Positions 25,511 through 34,528 of a stretch of 64,000 bases of DNA are shown here, one piece after another. Each line of letters starts with the position of its first letter. The first letter of the stretch is position 1. The DNA is from Acidimicrobiaceae bacterium. Lineage in GTDB: Bacteria; Actinomycetota; Acidimicrobiia; Acidimicrobiales; RAAP-2. Position numbers and translations under genes: made by a program. Location: contig DAHUYG010000033.1 of assembly GCA_027315315.1 (NCBI GenBank), positions 62,001 through 126,000 on the forward strand, read 5' to 3'. The notes beneath the pieces are model-generated. The model made no database searches and had not been told where the DNA came from. It worked only from the letters and a program-made list of their open reading frames with translations.

Positions 25511-26296
25511 CTAGAGCTTCGCGACCTGGCTGAACTCGAGCTCGACCGGCGTCTCGCGCCCGAAGATGTTCACCAGCACCTTGAGCTTCAACTGGTCCTC
25601 GTTGATCTCGGCGATCTGGCCCGAGAAGTCGGCGAAGGGGCCCTCCTTCACCCGGACCGTCTCGTTGACCTCGTACTCGAGGCGCGGCCGGGTCCGCTTG
25701 GGGGCGGCGCCCTCGGCGCCCTCGACCTTCTCCTGCAAGATACCTTCCACCTCGCGCCGGGAGAGCGGGGTGGGCTTCGTGCCGGGTCCGACGAACCCGG
25801 TGACCCCGGGGGTGTTGCGGATGGCGCCCCAGACGTCGTCGTCAAGGTCGCAGCGCACGAGAAGATACCCGGGGAACACCTTCTTTTGGACCGTGACCTT
25901 CTTGCCGGCCTTGAACTCGACCACGTCCTCCATGGGGATCACGATCTCGAAGACCCGGTCCTCCATGTTGCGGGAGGCCATGACGTTGAAGAGGTTGGAA
26001 CGAACCTTGTTCTCGTAGCCCGAGTAGGTGTGCACGACGTACCAGCGGCCCGGACGGTCGAAGGGGCTGGGCGGGGGTTCCGCCTCCTCGTCCTCGTCCT
26101 CGAACTCGTCGAACTCGTCGTCGGGGGTGGCCGTGGCGTCGAGGACGATGTCCGGCTCGCTGCCGTCGAGGGCCGCCGCGTCCTCAGTCTCGGCGGCGCC
26201 GCCCCCGAGCGTCACCTCGCCTTTGGTCTCGCCTTGGCCGCCCGGTCCCCCGTCCACGCTCGGCTGTTCGGTCTCGTCGTCCGCGTCGAAGGTCAT
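25511..26296 (-). CDS. nusG: Transcription antitermination factor NusG with acidic N-terminal extension
   Basis: A 261-residue NusG. Residues 84-195 are the NGN domain ([19 protein letters not shown], then [12 protein letters not shown]), and the C-terminal KOW domain has [19 protein letters not shown]. NusG contacts beta' and, through KOW, S10 or Rho. The first 80 residues are acidic and disordered in character ([17 protein letters not shown]). Such N-terminal extensions occur in actinobacterial NusG. The ATG at 26296 overlaps the secE stop (ATGA); the 382-residue track entry reads through secE and was rejected. Confidence 0.96.
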   Translation of the reverse strand: MTFDADDETEQPSVDGGPGGQGETKGEVTLGGGAAETEDAAALDGSEPDIVLDATATPDDEFDEFEDEDEEAEPPPSPFDRPGRWYVVHTYSGYENKVRSNLFNVMASRNMEDRVFEIVIPMEDVVEFKAGKKVTVQKKVFPGYLLVRCDLDDDVWGAIRNTPGVTGFVGPGTKPTPLSRREVEGILQEKVEGAEGAAPKRTRPRLEYEVNETVRVKEGPFADFSGQIAEINEDQLKLKVLVNIFGRETPVELEFSQVAKL

Positions 26297-26589
26297 TTGT
26301 GGAACATGAACAGCACGGCCTTCCCGAAGCCGAGGTTCAAGACGAAGATGAGCGAGACCATGAGGACCAGCGTCGTGAGCACGACGGCGGTGTAGTTCAC
26401 CATCTCGGAGCGGTTCGGCCAGGCGACCTGCCGGAGCTCGTCGCGGATCTCCCGGACGAACTGGCTGGGCGAGGTGCGCTGCCGGCGGCGGGTGGCCACC
26501 GGGGCCTGGCTGCGGGCGCGGGTCGACGGCGAGCCGTCGGCCTCCATCTGGCCCTGACGCCGCATCAATCGCTTGGTCTCGCGGTTCAT
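26293..26589 (-). CDS. secE: Preprotein translocase subunit SecE
   Basis: A 98-residue SecE. A basic N-terminal part is followed by [20 protein letters not shown], the conserved amphipathic helix, and one transmembrane helix at about residues 66-92. Together with SecY and SecG it forms the translocation channel. It sits between tRNA-Trp and nusG, the classic order. Confidence 0.97.
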   Translation of the reverse strand: MNRETKRLMRRQGQMEADGSPSTRARSQAPVATRRRQRTSPSQFVREIRDELRQVAWPNRSEMVNYTAVVLTTLVLMVSLIFVLNLGFGKAVLFMFHK

Positions 26590-26632
26590 TGGAATGCTCC
26601 GGTGTGTCGAGCTGGCGCTCGGATCGGAAGAG

Positions 26633-26705
26633 CAGGGCAGGAGGGACTCGAACCCCCAACCGCCGGTTTTGGAGACCGGTGCTCTACCAATTGAGCTACT
26701 GCCCT
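26633..26705 (-). tRNA. tRNA-Trp (CCA anticodon)
   Basis: The minus strand folds as a full cloverleaf: acceptor AGGGCAG/CTGCCCT, D arm with AGCTCAATTGGTAGAGC, anticodon stem CCGGT/ACCGG with loop CTCCAAA (anticodon CCA), and a GGTTCGAGTCC T arm. The discriminator is G. The 3' CCA is not encoded. It lies between rpmG and secE. Confidence 0.96.
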
Positions 26706-26805
26706 CGGCGGACCGCCCTCAGCGTGTTCGGGCGGTGGCCCGAGCCATCTGACCTGGGCAGCAACCGGCAAGGTTACCACCCGCCCGGACCTGGTCGCCC
26801 GGCGC

Positions 26806-26970
26806 CTACCTCGTCTCCTTGTGGAGCGTGTGGTGGCGGTCCCAGCGGCAGTACTTCTGCATCTCGATGCGCTCGCGGTCGTTGTTCTTGTTTTTGACCG
26901 TGATGTAGTTCCGCCGCTTGCAGACCTCGCAGGCGAGGGTCACCTGGACCCGCTTCTCGTTCTTCGGCAC
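26806..26970 (-). CDS. rpmG: 50S ribosomal protein L33
   Basis: A 54-residue L33 missed by the ORF track. The translation starts [20 protein letters not shown] and ends HTLHKETR. The first zinc pair is intact (CEVC), but the second, usually CPxC, reads YCRWDRHH: only one Cys remains, with His residues nearby that might supply the ligand. GAGGAG lies 8 nt before the GTG start. The gene lies between tRNA-Met and tRNA-Trp. Confidence 0.93.
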   Translation of the reverse strand: MPKNEKRVQVTLACEVCKRRNYITVKNKNNDRERIEMQKYCRWDRHHTLHKETR

Positions 26971-26995
26971 CCCGTGCACTCCTCTCTGTTCCCGG

Positions 26996-27072
26996 TGGTA
27001 GCGGCGGCGGGACTCGAACCCGCGACCCCACGATTATGAGCCGTGTGCTCTGACCAACTGAGCTACGCCGCC
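26996..27072 (-). tRNA. tRNA-Met (CAT anticodon, elongator type)
   Basis: Cloverleaf GGCGGCG...CGCCGCT with anticodon loop CTCATAA and T loop GGTTCGAGTCC; 3' CCA is encoded (26996-26998). The 5' end is G paired to U, not the C1-A72 mismatch of an initiator, so it is an elongator. A CAT anticodon could also be the tRNA-Ile2 that needs lysidine, but position next to tRNA-Thr and rpmG favours Met. Confidence 0.9.
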
Positions 27073-27076
27073 GGGG

Positions 27077-27149
27077 AGCCCCCTGTCGGAATCGAACCGA
27101 CGACACCAGCCTTACCATGGCTGTGCTCTGCCGACTGAGCTAAGGGGGC
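27077..27149 (-). tRNA. tRNA-Thr (GGT anticodon)
   Basis: Cloverleaf with acceptor GCCCCCT/AGGGGGC, D arm TAGCTCAGTCGGCAGAGC, anticodon stem CAGCC/GGCTG and loop ATGGTAA (anticodon GGT). The 3' CCA is not encoded. It is the first gene of the cluster running tRNA-Thr, tRNA-Met, rpmG, tRNA-Trp, secE, nusG. Confidence 0.95.
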
Positions 27150-27268
27150 GCGCCAGTCTCCGCGCCCGCCCCGACACTCTAGGTCAACGGGGGCGCTCGG
27201 CCCCACGGCGGGAGCCCCCGCGACCGCCGGGGAACCCGCCGAGTCCATGGCGGTCAGCGGCCGCTCGA

Positions 27269-27274
27269 TACTCT
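27269..27274 (+). promoter_or_regulatory. Leaderless -10 element of the acetyltransferase gene
   Basis: TACTCT lies 6 nt before the ATG at 27281, with no Shine-Dalgarno motif. Confidence 0.5.
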
Positions 27275-27280
27275 CGGCTG

Positions 27281-27805
27281 ATGCGGATCCGGCCCGCCGA
27301 GCCCGACGACCTGGAGGCCATCTGCGCCATCTACAACACCGAGGTGGTCGAGTCCCTCGTCACCTTCGACATCGTCCCCTGGGAGGTCGCCGACCAGGTG
27401 CGGTGGCTCGAACGGCACCAGGGCGCCCACCCGGCGGTGGTGGCGGTCGACGAGCCCGGGAGCGGTGACGGCACGCTCAGCGGCGCCCGGGCCGAACCCG
27501 TGCTCGGCTTCGGGACGCTCTCGGCGTTCAAGGAGAAGCCGGCCTACGCCACGACGGTCGAGAACTCGGTGTACGTGGCCCGCAACGCCCGCCGGCGGGG
27601 CGTCGGGCGGGCGATCCTCCTTGAGCTGATCCGTCTCGCCGGTGAGCACGGCTTCCACGCCATCATCGCGAGGACGGAGGGTTCGAACACGGCCTCGATC
27701 GAGATGCACCGGGCCTGCGGCTACGAGACGGTGGGGGTCGAGCGCGAGGTCGGACGCAAGCACGGGCGCTGGCTCGACGTCATCGAGCTCCAGCGGATGC
27801 TCTGA
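27281..27805 (+). CDS. GNAT acetyltransferase, phosphinothricin acetyltransferase-like
   Basis: A 174-residue GNAT protein of the PAT/bar-like family. Visible hallmarks are MRIRPAEPDDLEAICAIYN, PAYATTVENSVYVARNARRR (acetyl-CoA loop RRRGVGRAIL) and the C-terminal EVGRKHGRWLDVIELQ. This family acetylates small amines such as phosphinothricin or amino-acid analogues; the substrate here is unknown. It is the first plus-strand gene after the ribosomal block and is transcribed divergently from tRNA-Thr. Confidence 0.88.
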   Translation: MRIRPAEPDDLEAICAIYNTEVVESLVTFDIVPWEVADQVRWLERHQGAHPAVVAVDEPGSGDGTLSGARAEPVLGFGTLSAFKEKPAYATTVENSVYVARNARRRGVGRAILLELIRLAGEHGFHAIIARTEGSNTASIEMHRACGYETVGVEREVGRKHGRWLDVIELQRML

Positions 27806-27878
27806 GCGGCGGCCCTCGCCGGCTCGGGGTCCCAACACCGAGCGCGGGTCGAGCGCGAGGGGGAGGTGGCTCGAGGCC

Positions 27879-29600
27879 TTACCCCCGAGCGACCTCGGGC
27901 GACGCCGGGGCCTCGTCCCATGCGTCCTCGCCGTCCCAACGCCACGAGGTCGACCAGCGCCCGAGCGGCATCACCAGCGCGACCAGGCATGCGAGGAAGG
28001 CCCACGCGACCGACAGCGGGTCGGCGTGGATCAGCTGGGAGATGAGCGTCCTGCCGCCCGGGAGCCCGAGGAACGGACACAGCACGGAGGCAGCGATCAG
28101 CATCGTCCGCGAGCGGCCGACCGCGATCGGCGCGAGGAGCACCAGGCCCCAGGTCAGGTACCAGTCCTGGACGACCGGGCCGAGGACGACAAAGAGCAGG
28201 AGCGAGTAGGCGATGGCCTTGAGGCCCCCGATGCGGTCGCTGTTCTTGAGCAGGTACACCGCAGCCGCCGCGGCGACCACGAAGCCGAGGATCCGGGCGA
28301 CCGAGAGCACCATGGTAATGGAGATCCCCGAGTCAAGGGCATGGAGCAGGTGCCCGAACCCGAGGCCGACCGCCGCGGTCGGTGCGAGCCAGCTGCGCAC
28401 CGTCCCCGGGGTCTCCAGGTTGGCGACCCAACCCCAGCCGAGGCCGCTCACCGCCGAGAACAGGGCCAGAACGCCGAGGCTTGCGATCCCGGCGGTGAGC
28501 ACCGGCCGGATCCGCTGGCGGATCGGGACACCGGTCCCGAGCCACTCCCACCCGATGTAGATGACGCCGAGGCCGGCCGGGGCCTTGATGGCTGCCGCCA
28601 ACGCCACGAGCACCACTCCCCACACCGGGTGCTTCGTCTTGGCCGCGGCGAGCCCGCAGACGAGGAGCCCCAGCATGATGGCGTCGTTGTGGCCCGAGCC
28701 CACGAGGGCCAGCAACACGAGCGGATTGAGGGCCGTGAGCAGCACGATCGGCCCCGGGTCCCGGCCGTGGGCGCGGGCGAGAATCGCGATCCCGTACGCG
28801 ATGAGCCCGACGCCGACGACGGCCAGCAGCCGCAGGAAGATCACGGTGACGAGCACGTGGTGGAGGCTCGCCGAGGCGAAGAACCCGTCGATCATCAAAA
28901 AGAGGGGGCCGTAGGGTGCCGGCGCGTTGGCCCAGAGCGGGTCGACCGGATTCACGTACGGCCCGGCACCGAGGGTGTAGGGGCCGTAGTTGTAGGGATT
29001 GATGTGGTGGCTCACCATCTCGCCCTGCGCTGCGTAGGAGAAGACGTCGCGGCTGAAGATGGGCGCCACCACGAGCAGCGGGACGATCCAGAGGCCCATG
29101 ATGAGCCAGAGGTGCTTGATGGGCACGCCGGGGCGGCGCGTCAGGGCCCGGGTCATCCCGTACCAGACCCGTGCCAGGAGCACCATGCCGCCGTAGACGG
29201 CGACCAGCCCGAAGAGCAGGAACGAGGTCGAGGTCGCGTTCTGCTGGGCCGGCTCTCCGAAGAACCAGGTGCCGGGCATCTCCAGCTTGAACGGAGAGCT
29301 GGTGAAGGAGACCCCGACCCCGATCGAGAGGATCGCCACGAAGCCGATGACGGCGGGACGCCGTAGGAAGCGCCAGTCGTTCGGCTCGTCGTGGTCGGGA
29401 TCGACGTTCTCGCCGAGCACCCGGGTCGGCGCGACCTTGACTCGGGCGACCTCGGCGAGCATGACGGCACGGTCGACCGCCCACCGAAGGCGCTCGAGCG
29501 CACCCGTGCTCAACGCACGCGCACGCCCGAGCGTCCCCCCGGCTGCCTTCGGTGGGGTGGGAGCGGAAGCCTCTCGCTGATTACTCAGTTGGTCTCCCAC
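27879..29600 (-). CDS. Polyprenol-phosphomannose-dependent alpha-1,6-mannosyltransferase (MptA/MptB-like)
   Basis: A 573-residue integral membrane protein with about 12-13 hydrophobic segments beginning at residue ~83. The loop FSRDVFSYAAQGEMVSHHIN followed by PYNYGP carries the acidic residue expected of GT-C enzymes. MptA/MptB extend the mannan core of lipomannan and lipoarabinomannan in actinobacterial envelopes, with polyprenyl-phosphate mannose as donor. The N-terminus is a 70-residue charged cytosolic segment. The GTG start at 29600 lacks a clear ribosome site, so the first residues are uncertain. It is a single gene convergent with the upstream acetyltransferase. Confidence 0.82.
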   Translation of the reverse strand: MGDQLSNQREASAPTPPKAAGGTLGRARALSTGALERLRWAVDRAVMLAEVARVKVAPTRVLGENVDPDHDEPNDWRFLRRPAVIGFVAILSIGVGVSFTSSPFKLEMPGTWFFGEPAQQNATSTSFLLFGLVAVYGGMVLLARVWYGMTRALTRRPGVPIKHLWLIMGLWIVPLLVVAPIFSRDVFSYAAQGEMVSHHINPYNYGPYTLGAGPYVNPVDPLWANAPAPYGPLFLMIDGFFASASLHHVLVTVIFLRLLAVVGVGLIAYGIAILARAHGRDPGPIVLLTALNPLVLLALVGSGHNDAIMLGLLVCGLAAAKTKHPVWGVVLVALAAAIKAPAGLGVIYIGWEWLGTGVPIRQRIRPVLTAGIASLGVLALFSAVSGLGWGWVANLETPGTVRSWLAPTAAVGLGFGHLLHALDSGISITMVLSVARILGFVVAAAAAVYLLKNSDRIGGLKAIAYSLLLFVVLGPVVQDWYLTWGLVLLAPIAVGRSRTMLIAASVLCPFLGLPGGRTLISQLIHADPLSVAWAFLACLVALVMPLGRWSTSWRWDGEDAWDEAPASPEVARG

Positions 29601-29753
29601 TCAGATCTCGCTCTGGACTGTCGTGGCACGGCTGACCACCAGTCATGCCCGGCGCCGCCGCCCCCAACCGGCGCGCATAGAACTCTCGAGGTGGCCAACG
29701 GTGTGGTCGCTCCGGGCGGCGTCCCGCTCGTCGTGACACTTTTCCGTAATGGC

Positions 29754-29781
29754 ATTGTAACGACATCCGGGACACAAGCAA
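29754..29781 (-). promoter_or_regulatory. Promoter of the mannosyltransferase gene
   Basis: TTGCTT and TACAAT on the minus strand with a 16-nt spacer, inside the 300-bp gap between the divergent mannosyltransferase and crotonase genes. The predicted leader is about 145 nt. The rest of this gap holds no gene. Confidence 0.5.
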
Positions 29782-29901
29782 GGCCCGCGAACTGGTCGTT
29801 TTCGTGGGTCGCGGCGGGGCCGCAGGCCGGCCCGGTGCCATGGTCGGCGCGCACGGCGCTCCGATATCGTCCCGTGCGGCGACCGTCGCGAGGAGGCACC
29901 C

Positions 29902-30609
29902 ATGGCATCGCTGGTCAGCTACTCCGTCGAGGGTGGCGCCGTGAGGATCGGGATGGACGACGGGAAGCTCAACGTCCTCTCCCCCCAGATGCTCGCCGAG
30001 CTGCACGAGGCCTTCGAGCGAGCGGGCGGCGAGGAGCTGCCGGTCGTCCTGCGGGGACAGGGCAAGGCGCTCTCGGCCGGTTTCGACCTGAAGGTGCTGA
30101 CGGGGGGCGGCTCGGAGTCCGCCGATCTGCTGAGGGCGGGTTTCGAGCTTGCCGAGAGGATGCTGTCGTTCCCGACTCCGGTCGTGGTCGCATGTCCGGG
30201 CCACGCCATCGCAATGGGCCTGTTCGTCCTCCTCTCGGGAGACTTCCGCATCGGCGTGTCGGGCCCGTTCCGGCTGACGGCCAACGAGGTTGCGATCGGC
30301 ATGACCCTGCCTCGCACCGCGACGGAAATCTGCCGGTACCGCTTGCCGGCAAGCCACTTCGACCGGACGGTCGCGCTGGCCGAGGTCTTCTCGCCCGAGG
30401 GCGCCCTGGCGGCCGGCATCCTCGATCTGGTCGTGCAGCCCTCCGCCCTCGACGAGACCGTGGAGGAGGTCGTGGGCCGCGTCGGGGGGCTCGACATGCG
30501 GGCCCACAAAGGCACCAAGCTGCGTGCCCGCGAGGCGCTGCTCGCCACCCTCAAAAGGGCGATCATCGAGGACGACGAGGAGTTCCGGAGCGCCCTGGCG
30601 GCGCGCTGA
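29902..30609 (+). CDS. Enoyl-CoA hydratase/isomerase (crotonase) family protein
   Basis: A 235-residue crotonase-fold protein. It has the DDGKLNVLSPQM start, the oxyanion segment ALSAGFDLKVL, and the second CoA-binding segment CPGHAIAMGLFVLLSGDFRI. The two catalytic Glu of classic enoyl-CoA hydratase are not clearly in place (GHAIAMGL instead of an E-containing loop), so the reaction could be isomerisation or another crotonase chemistry. GAGGAGG lies before the ATG. The kinase-fold gene follows after 9 nt. Confidence 0.82.
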   Translation: MASLVSYSVEGGAVRIGMDDGKLNVLSPQMLAELHEAFERAGGEELPVVLRGQGKALSAGFDLKVLTGGGSESADLLRAGFELAERMLSFPTPVVVACPGHAIAMGLFVLLSGDFRIGVSGPFRLTANEVAIGMTLPRTATEICRYRLPASHFDRTVALAEVFSPEGALAAGILDLVVQPSALDETVEEVVGRVGGLDMRAHKGTKLRAREALLATLKRAIIEDDEEFRSALAAR

Positions 30610-30618
30610 GGATCCGCC

Positions 30619-31665
30619 GTGCTGCGCGTGCCGCGCTCGTGGTCGGATCTCGACCCCGCTTGGATGAACGAGGCGCTCGCCGGGCGGTTCCCCGGCGCGG
30701 TGGTGAGCGAGACGGCGATCGGCCCGGTCGTGGAGGGCACCAACAGTCGGGCGACGGTGTCGCTCCGCTACGCCTCGGGATCCGGGCCCGAGCGGGTGTT
30801 CGTGAAGCGCGAGGGGCGGATCGTCCAACGACTGGCCCTGGTCGCGCTCGGCGCGCTGACGACCGAGGCGCGGCTGTTCGCCTCGGACGCCGTCCTCCCC
30901 CTCGAGCGGCCCGAGGCCTACGCGGCGGCGCTCGAACCCCGCCGGCTGGCCGCGATCGTCGTGCTGGAGGACGTCACCCTGAGGGGGGCCCGGGCGAATG
31001 CCGGCACGGCTGCGTTGAGCGTCGGGCAGGTCCGCAACGGGCTGGGGGCCCTGGCCCGCCTCCATGCGCGCTACTGGGACGACCGTCGCCCCCCCGCCCT
31101 CGGATTCCTCGGCCCGTGGCGGCTCGGCCCCCTCTGGGCCCCGCTCTCGTTGGCCGGCCTCGCTCGCGCCCTGCACCTGCTGCGGGCCGGTAGGAACGGG
31201 GGGCTCCTCCCCTCCGGGGTCCGAGCATCGACCCTCGAGCGCGGCTTTCGGGCCTGGGCGGACCTGGCGGCGACCGGGTCTCAGACCGTCTTGCACGGCG
31301 ACCCACATTCGGCGAACACCTATGCGCTTGGTGAGGAGATCGTCGGCTTCTTCGACTGGCAACTGGTGCGGACCGGCAACTGGTCGCACGACGTGGGGTA
31401 CTTCATCGTCTCGAGCCTCGACGTCGAGGAGCGCCGCACCCATGAGCGCTCACTTCTCGAGGGGTATCTCGAAGCCCTCGGAGCCGCCGGTGCGGACGCA
31501 CCCCGGTTCGACGAGGCGTGGGACCGCTACCGCCGGAGCCCCACCTATGGGCTCGCGGCCTGGCTTCACACGGTTGCCGGCGCACGGTTCCACCCGCTCC
31601 CCGATTGCCTCGCGGTCATCGGCCGCTTCGGTGCGGCGTACGGCGACCACTGCTCGGGGGCCTGA
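30619..31665 (+). CDS. Phosphotransferase of the aminoglycoside/choline-kinase-like superfamily
   Basis: A 348-residue protein with the small-molecule kinase fold. The catalytic loop LHGDPHSANT (HGDxHxxN) is at about residue 224 and the metal-binding segment VGFFDWQLVRTGN at about 242. The conserved Lys in FVKREGR (residue ~56) would bind ATP. The substrate is unknown; relatives next to acyl-CoA genes are often of unassigned function. The GTG start at 30619 is 9 nt downstream of the crotonase stop, suggesting an operon. Confidence 0.8.
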   Translation: MLRVPRSWSDLDPAWMNEALAGRFPGAVVSETAIGPVVEGTNSRATVSLRYASGSGPERVFVKREGRIVQRLALVALGALTTEARLFASDAVLPLERPEAYAAALEPRRLAAIVVLEDVTLRGARANAGTAALSVGQVRNGLGALARLHARYWDDRRPPALGFLGPWRLGPLWAPLSLAGLARALHLLRAGRNGGLLPSGVRASTLERGFRAWADLAATGSQTVLHGDPHSANTYALGEEIVGFFDWQLVRTGNWSHDVGYFIVSSLDVEERRTHERSLLEGYLEALGAAGADAPRFDEAWDRYRRSPTYGLAAWLHTVAGARFHPLPDCLAVIGRFGAAYGDHCSGA

Positions 31666-31738
31666 GAGAAGTCGCAGCCGGGGGAGTCGTCGTCTGCCTC
31701 CAATCCGATGAGGGCGAGCCAGGCGCGACGATCTACTC

Positions 31739-32551
31739 GTGGCCGCCGATCCGCGTTATCGAACCGACCTCTTCCGCGGCGTCGCTCCGTACTACGACGC
31801 CTTCCGCCCTCCGTACCCGCCCGAGATGCTCGAAGACCTTCTCGGGCGCGTGCCGATCTCGGGCGCCGGACGGCTGCTCGACTTGGCGTGCGGGACCGGG
31901 CAGATCGCGCTCCCGCTCGCAGACCGATTCGTCGAGGTGTGGGCGGTCGACCAGGAGGAGGGGTCGATCGCCTGGGGGCGCTCGACCCCCCGGGCCCGCG
32001 CGCTCACCAACGTCACCTGGCTGAGGGGACGAGCCGAGACGGTGGAGCTCGAGGGACCCTTCGAGCTCGTGGCGATCGGCAACGCGTTCCACCGCCTCGA
32101 TCGCAACGTCGTCGCCGGGCGGGTCGTCGACTGGTTGGGTCCCGGAGGGTGCGTGGCCCTGCTCTGGAGCCCGGTCCCCTGGGTCGGCCGGGCACCGTGG
32201 CAGCCCGCACTCGGGCGGCTGTTGGGGGAATGGATGCAACGGGCCGGGGCGACCGACCGCGTCCCGCCCGGATGGGAGGCCGCCATCGACGCCGACCCCC
32301 ACGAGCAGGTGCTGCAACGGGCCGGGCTTGACTACGTCGGCCGCTTCGAGTTCGGCCGGGAGCAGACCTGGACGCTCGAGACGCTGAAGGGGTTCGTCTA
32401 TTCGACGTCCTTCCTCAACCGCGGCGCACTCGGGTCCATGGTCGACGAATTCGAGTGGGAGCTGGCCCGATGGGTGACGTCCTTCGGCCCCGAGGGCACC
32501 TTGGGAGAGGTGAACTCCTTCGTCTACGAGCTCGCCCGGGCGCCCGCCTGA
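31739..32551 (+). CDS. SAM-dependent class I methyltransferase
   Basis: A 270-residue methyltransferase: motif I LLDLACGTGQIALPLADR (residues 46-63), a downstream acidic residue in VWAVDQEE, and ELVAIGNAFHRLD as the motif-IV-like segment. This resembles the methyltransferases of small molecules with a 'FHRLDRN' segment. The substrate is unknown. It probably ends the plus-strand run that starts with the crotonase gene. The GTG start at 31739 has no obvious ribosome site and an in-frame alternative cannot be excluded. Confidence 0.8.
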   Translation: MAADPRYRTDLFRGVAPYYDAFRPPYPPEMLEDLLGRVPISGAGRLLDLACGTGQIALPLADRFVEVWAVDQEEGSIAWGRSTPRARALTNVTWLRGRAETVELEGPFELVAIGNAFHRLDRNVVAGRVVDWLGPGGCVALLWSPVPWVGRAPWQPALGRLLGEWMQRAGATDRVPPGWEAAIDADPHEQVLQRAGLDYVGRFEFGREQTWTLETLKGFVYSTSFLNRGALGSMVDEFEWELARWVTSFGPEGTLGEVNSFVYELARAPA

Positions 32552-32620
32552 GCGGCGCCGTTCGAATCGGTTCTCCGACCCTCGACGGACCAGGCCGCCC
32601 GGTCGCCCCGCTCGGGGTCC

Positions 32621-34516
32621 TCACGCAGTCAGGAAGTCGACGAGCCCCCGCACGTAGGTCTCCTGATCGTCGTACAGGGCGCAGTGGCTCCCGTTGGGGC
32701 AATGGAGGTAGGTGCCGCGCTTGACGGTCTCGGCCATCCAGCGCATTTGCTCGGGGTCCATGGTGTCGTGGGTCGCACCGATGACGAGGGTCGGCACGGT
32801 GATGCGGTGGAGGTCGCCCGTGCGGTCCCAAGCTGCGAGCCTGCCCGAGGCGCCGAGCTCGCTCGGGCCCTGCATCGTCACGTACACGTCGGGATTGAGA
32901 TGCCGGAAGGCGCGGCGCATGGGATCGGGCCAGCTCGCCTCGGGCATTCGGATCACGTGGTGCTCATAGTGATTCGGGACGAGGAGCTCCATGTAGCGGG
33001 CGTCGTCGGTGCGGCCGGTCGCCTCGAGATGCTTGATCTCGGCCAGGGCATCCTGGTCCATCGCCGGCATCAGGACCTCCTCGGCGTAGCGGTTGTACGC
33101 CGGGATGCTGGCCATCATGTTGGAGATCACGAGCCCCTTGAGGTGCTCCTGGTACGCCAGGGCGTACTCCATCGCAAGAATCCCGCCCCAGGAGTGCCCG
33201 AGCAGATAGAAGTTCTCCGGCCCGAGCCCGAGGGCGACCCGCACCTGCTCGACCTCGTCGACGAAACGATCGAGGCGCCATAGATCGAGGCTGTCCGGCT
33301 GGTCGCTGTAGGAGGAGCCGAGCTGGTCGTAGTAGTAGTACTCGATCCCGGCCGGCGGCAGATGGGAGTCGAACGCCTCGAATTCCTCGTGCGTGCAGCC
33401 GGGGCCGCCGTGGAGCAGGAGGAGCTTCACCTCGTCGTTGTTGCCGACCCGTTTGGTCCACACCTTGTGCGCGCCCTCCGGGGTGTCGATCGGGATCAGA
33501 CGAACGCCGCCGGCCAATACATCCTGGCGGCCCGCGTTGTCCAGGTACCTGGCCCTCGAGGGGAAGACCGGGGTCCGTGGACCAGCGCATCGGTCGATGA
33601 ACTCGGTCAGCCCCTCGACGAAGGGAGCGGGGTCGTCGTAGAGGACGAGATGGCTTCCCGCAGCGCAATGGAGATAGGTGCCGTCCGCCACCGCGTCGGC
33701 GACAGCGCGCATGTGGCTGGGGTCCATGGTGTCGTGGGTCGCACCGACCACGAGCGTCGGGACCGTGATCCGATGGAGGTCTGCGGTCCTGTCCCAGTCA
33801 GCGAGCTTCTCGGTCCCGATGAGCTCGCTCGGTCCCCAGAGCGTCCGGTACACCGCCTCGTTCACGTGCCCGAACATGCGCTGGATCGGCTCGGGCCAGT
33901 CCGCTGCGGCCATGCGGAGGATGTGGTGCACGTAGTAGTGCTCCACGAGAAGCTCGAGGTAACGGGGTTCCTCTGTCCTCCCGCTGGCTTCCAACCCCCG
34001 GATCTCGGCCAGGGCGTCCGGGTCCACCTCGGGCAGGAGGACGTCCTCGGCGTAGCGGTGGTACGCCGGGGTGCTCGCCATCATGTTGGCGATGACCAGA
34101 CCCCTCAGGTGCTCCTGATGCGCGAGGGCATACTCGATCGCCAGGAGCCCACCCCACGAGTGGCCGAGGAGGATGAAGTCCTCGAGCCCAAGTGCTGCAC
34201 GCACCTGCTCGACCTCGTCGACGAATCGGCCGAGATCCCAAAGGTCGGGGTCGTCGGGCTGGTCGCTGTAGTACGAGCCGAGCTGGTCGTAGTAGTAGTA
34301 CTCGACTCCGGCGGACGGCAGATAGCTGTCGAAGCCTTCGAACTCCTCGTGGGTGCACCCCGGGCCGCCGTGAAGCAGGAGGACCTGACGGCCGGGGCTG
34401 TTGCCCACCCGCTTGGTCCATACCGTGTGCGAACCCCCGGGCGTTTGGATCGGCACCATCACGATGCCGCCGTCGCGGAAGCCGGGGCGCCCCGAGTAGT
34501 CGTAGTAGTCAGGCAC
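32621..34516 (-). CDS. Tandem double proline-iminopeptidase-like alpha/beta hydrolase
   Basis: A single 631-residue ORF with two complete alpha/beta-hydrolase domains of about 310 residues, closely similar in sequence. Each has the oxyanion HGGPGCTHEEFE motif, the nucleophile GHSWGG (Ser120 in domain 1), Asp in GATHDTMDP and His in GSH. Proline iminopeptidases (S33) normally have one domain and cleave N-terminal Pro or act as amidases. Both catalytic triads look intact, so both halves could be active. The linker is about 40 residues. GTG start at 34516, with TAGTCT 6 nt upstream (leaderless). Confidence 0.88.
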   Translation of the reverse strand: MPDYYDYSGRPGFRDGGIVMVPIQTPGGSHTVWTKRVGNSPGRQVLLLHGGPGCTHEEFEGFDSYLPSAGVEYYYYDQLGSYYSDQPDDPDLWDLGRFVDEVEQVRAALGLEDFILLGHSWGGLLAIEYALAHQEHLRGLVIANMMASTPAYHRYAEDVLLPEVDPDALAEIRGLEASGRTEEPRYLELLVEHYYVHHILRMAAADWPEPIQRMFGHVNEAVYRTLWGPSELIGTEKLADWDRTADLHRITVPTLVVGATHDTMDPSHMRAVADAVADGTYLHCAAGSHLVLYDDPAPFVEGLTEFIDRCAGPRTPVFPSRARYLDNAGRQDVLAGGVRLIPIDTPEGAHKVWTKRVGNNDEVKLLLLHGGPGCTHEEFEAFDSHLPPAGIEYYYYDQLGSSYSDQPDSLDLWRLDRFVDEVEQVRVALGLGPENFYLLGHSWGGILAMEYALAYQEHLKGLVISNMMASIPAYNRYAEEVLMPAMDQDALAEIKHLEATGRTDDARYMELLVPNHYEHHVIRMPEASWPDPMRRAFRHLNPDVYVTMQGPSELGASGRLAAWDRTGDLHRITVPTLVIGATHDTMDPEQMRWMAETVKRGTYLHCPNGSHCALYDDQETYVRGLVDFLTA

Positions 34517-34522
34517 GGGCTG

Positions 34523-34528
34523 AGACTA
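34523..34528 (-). promoter_or_regulatory. Leaderless -10 element of the tandem hydrolase gene
   Basis: TAGTCT on the minus strand, 6 nt before the GTG at 34516. Confidence 0.5.

Noticed and set aside
26996-27072. tRNA-Ile2 (CAT anticodon) reading of tRNA-Met
   Set aside because: Cannot be excluded from the anticodon alone, but the position and acceptor features fit the elongator tRNA-Met of actinobacteria.
27150-27280. TTGACC ... TAGAGT promoter for the tRNA-Thr cluster
   Set aside because: Both hexamers occur on the minus strand but are directly adjacent rather than 16-18 nt apart, so they do not form a standard promoter.
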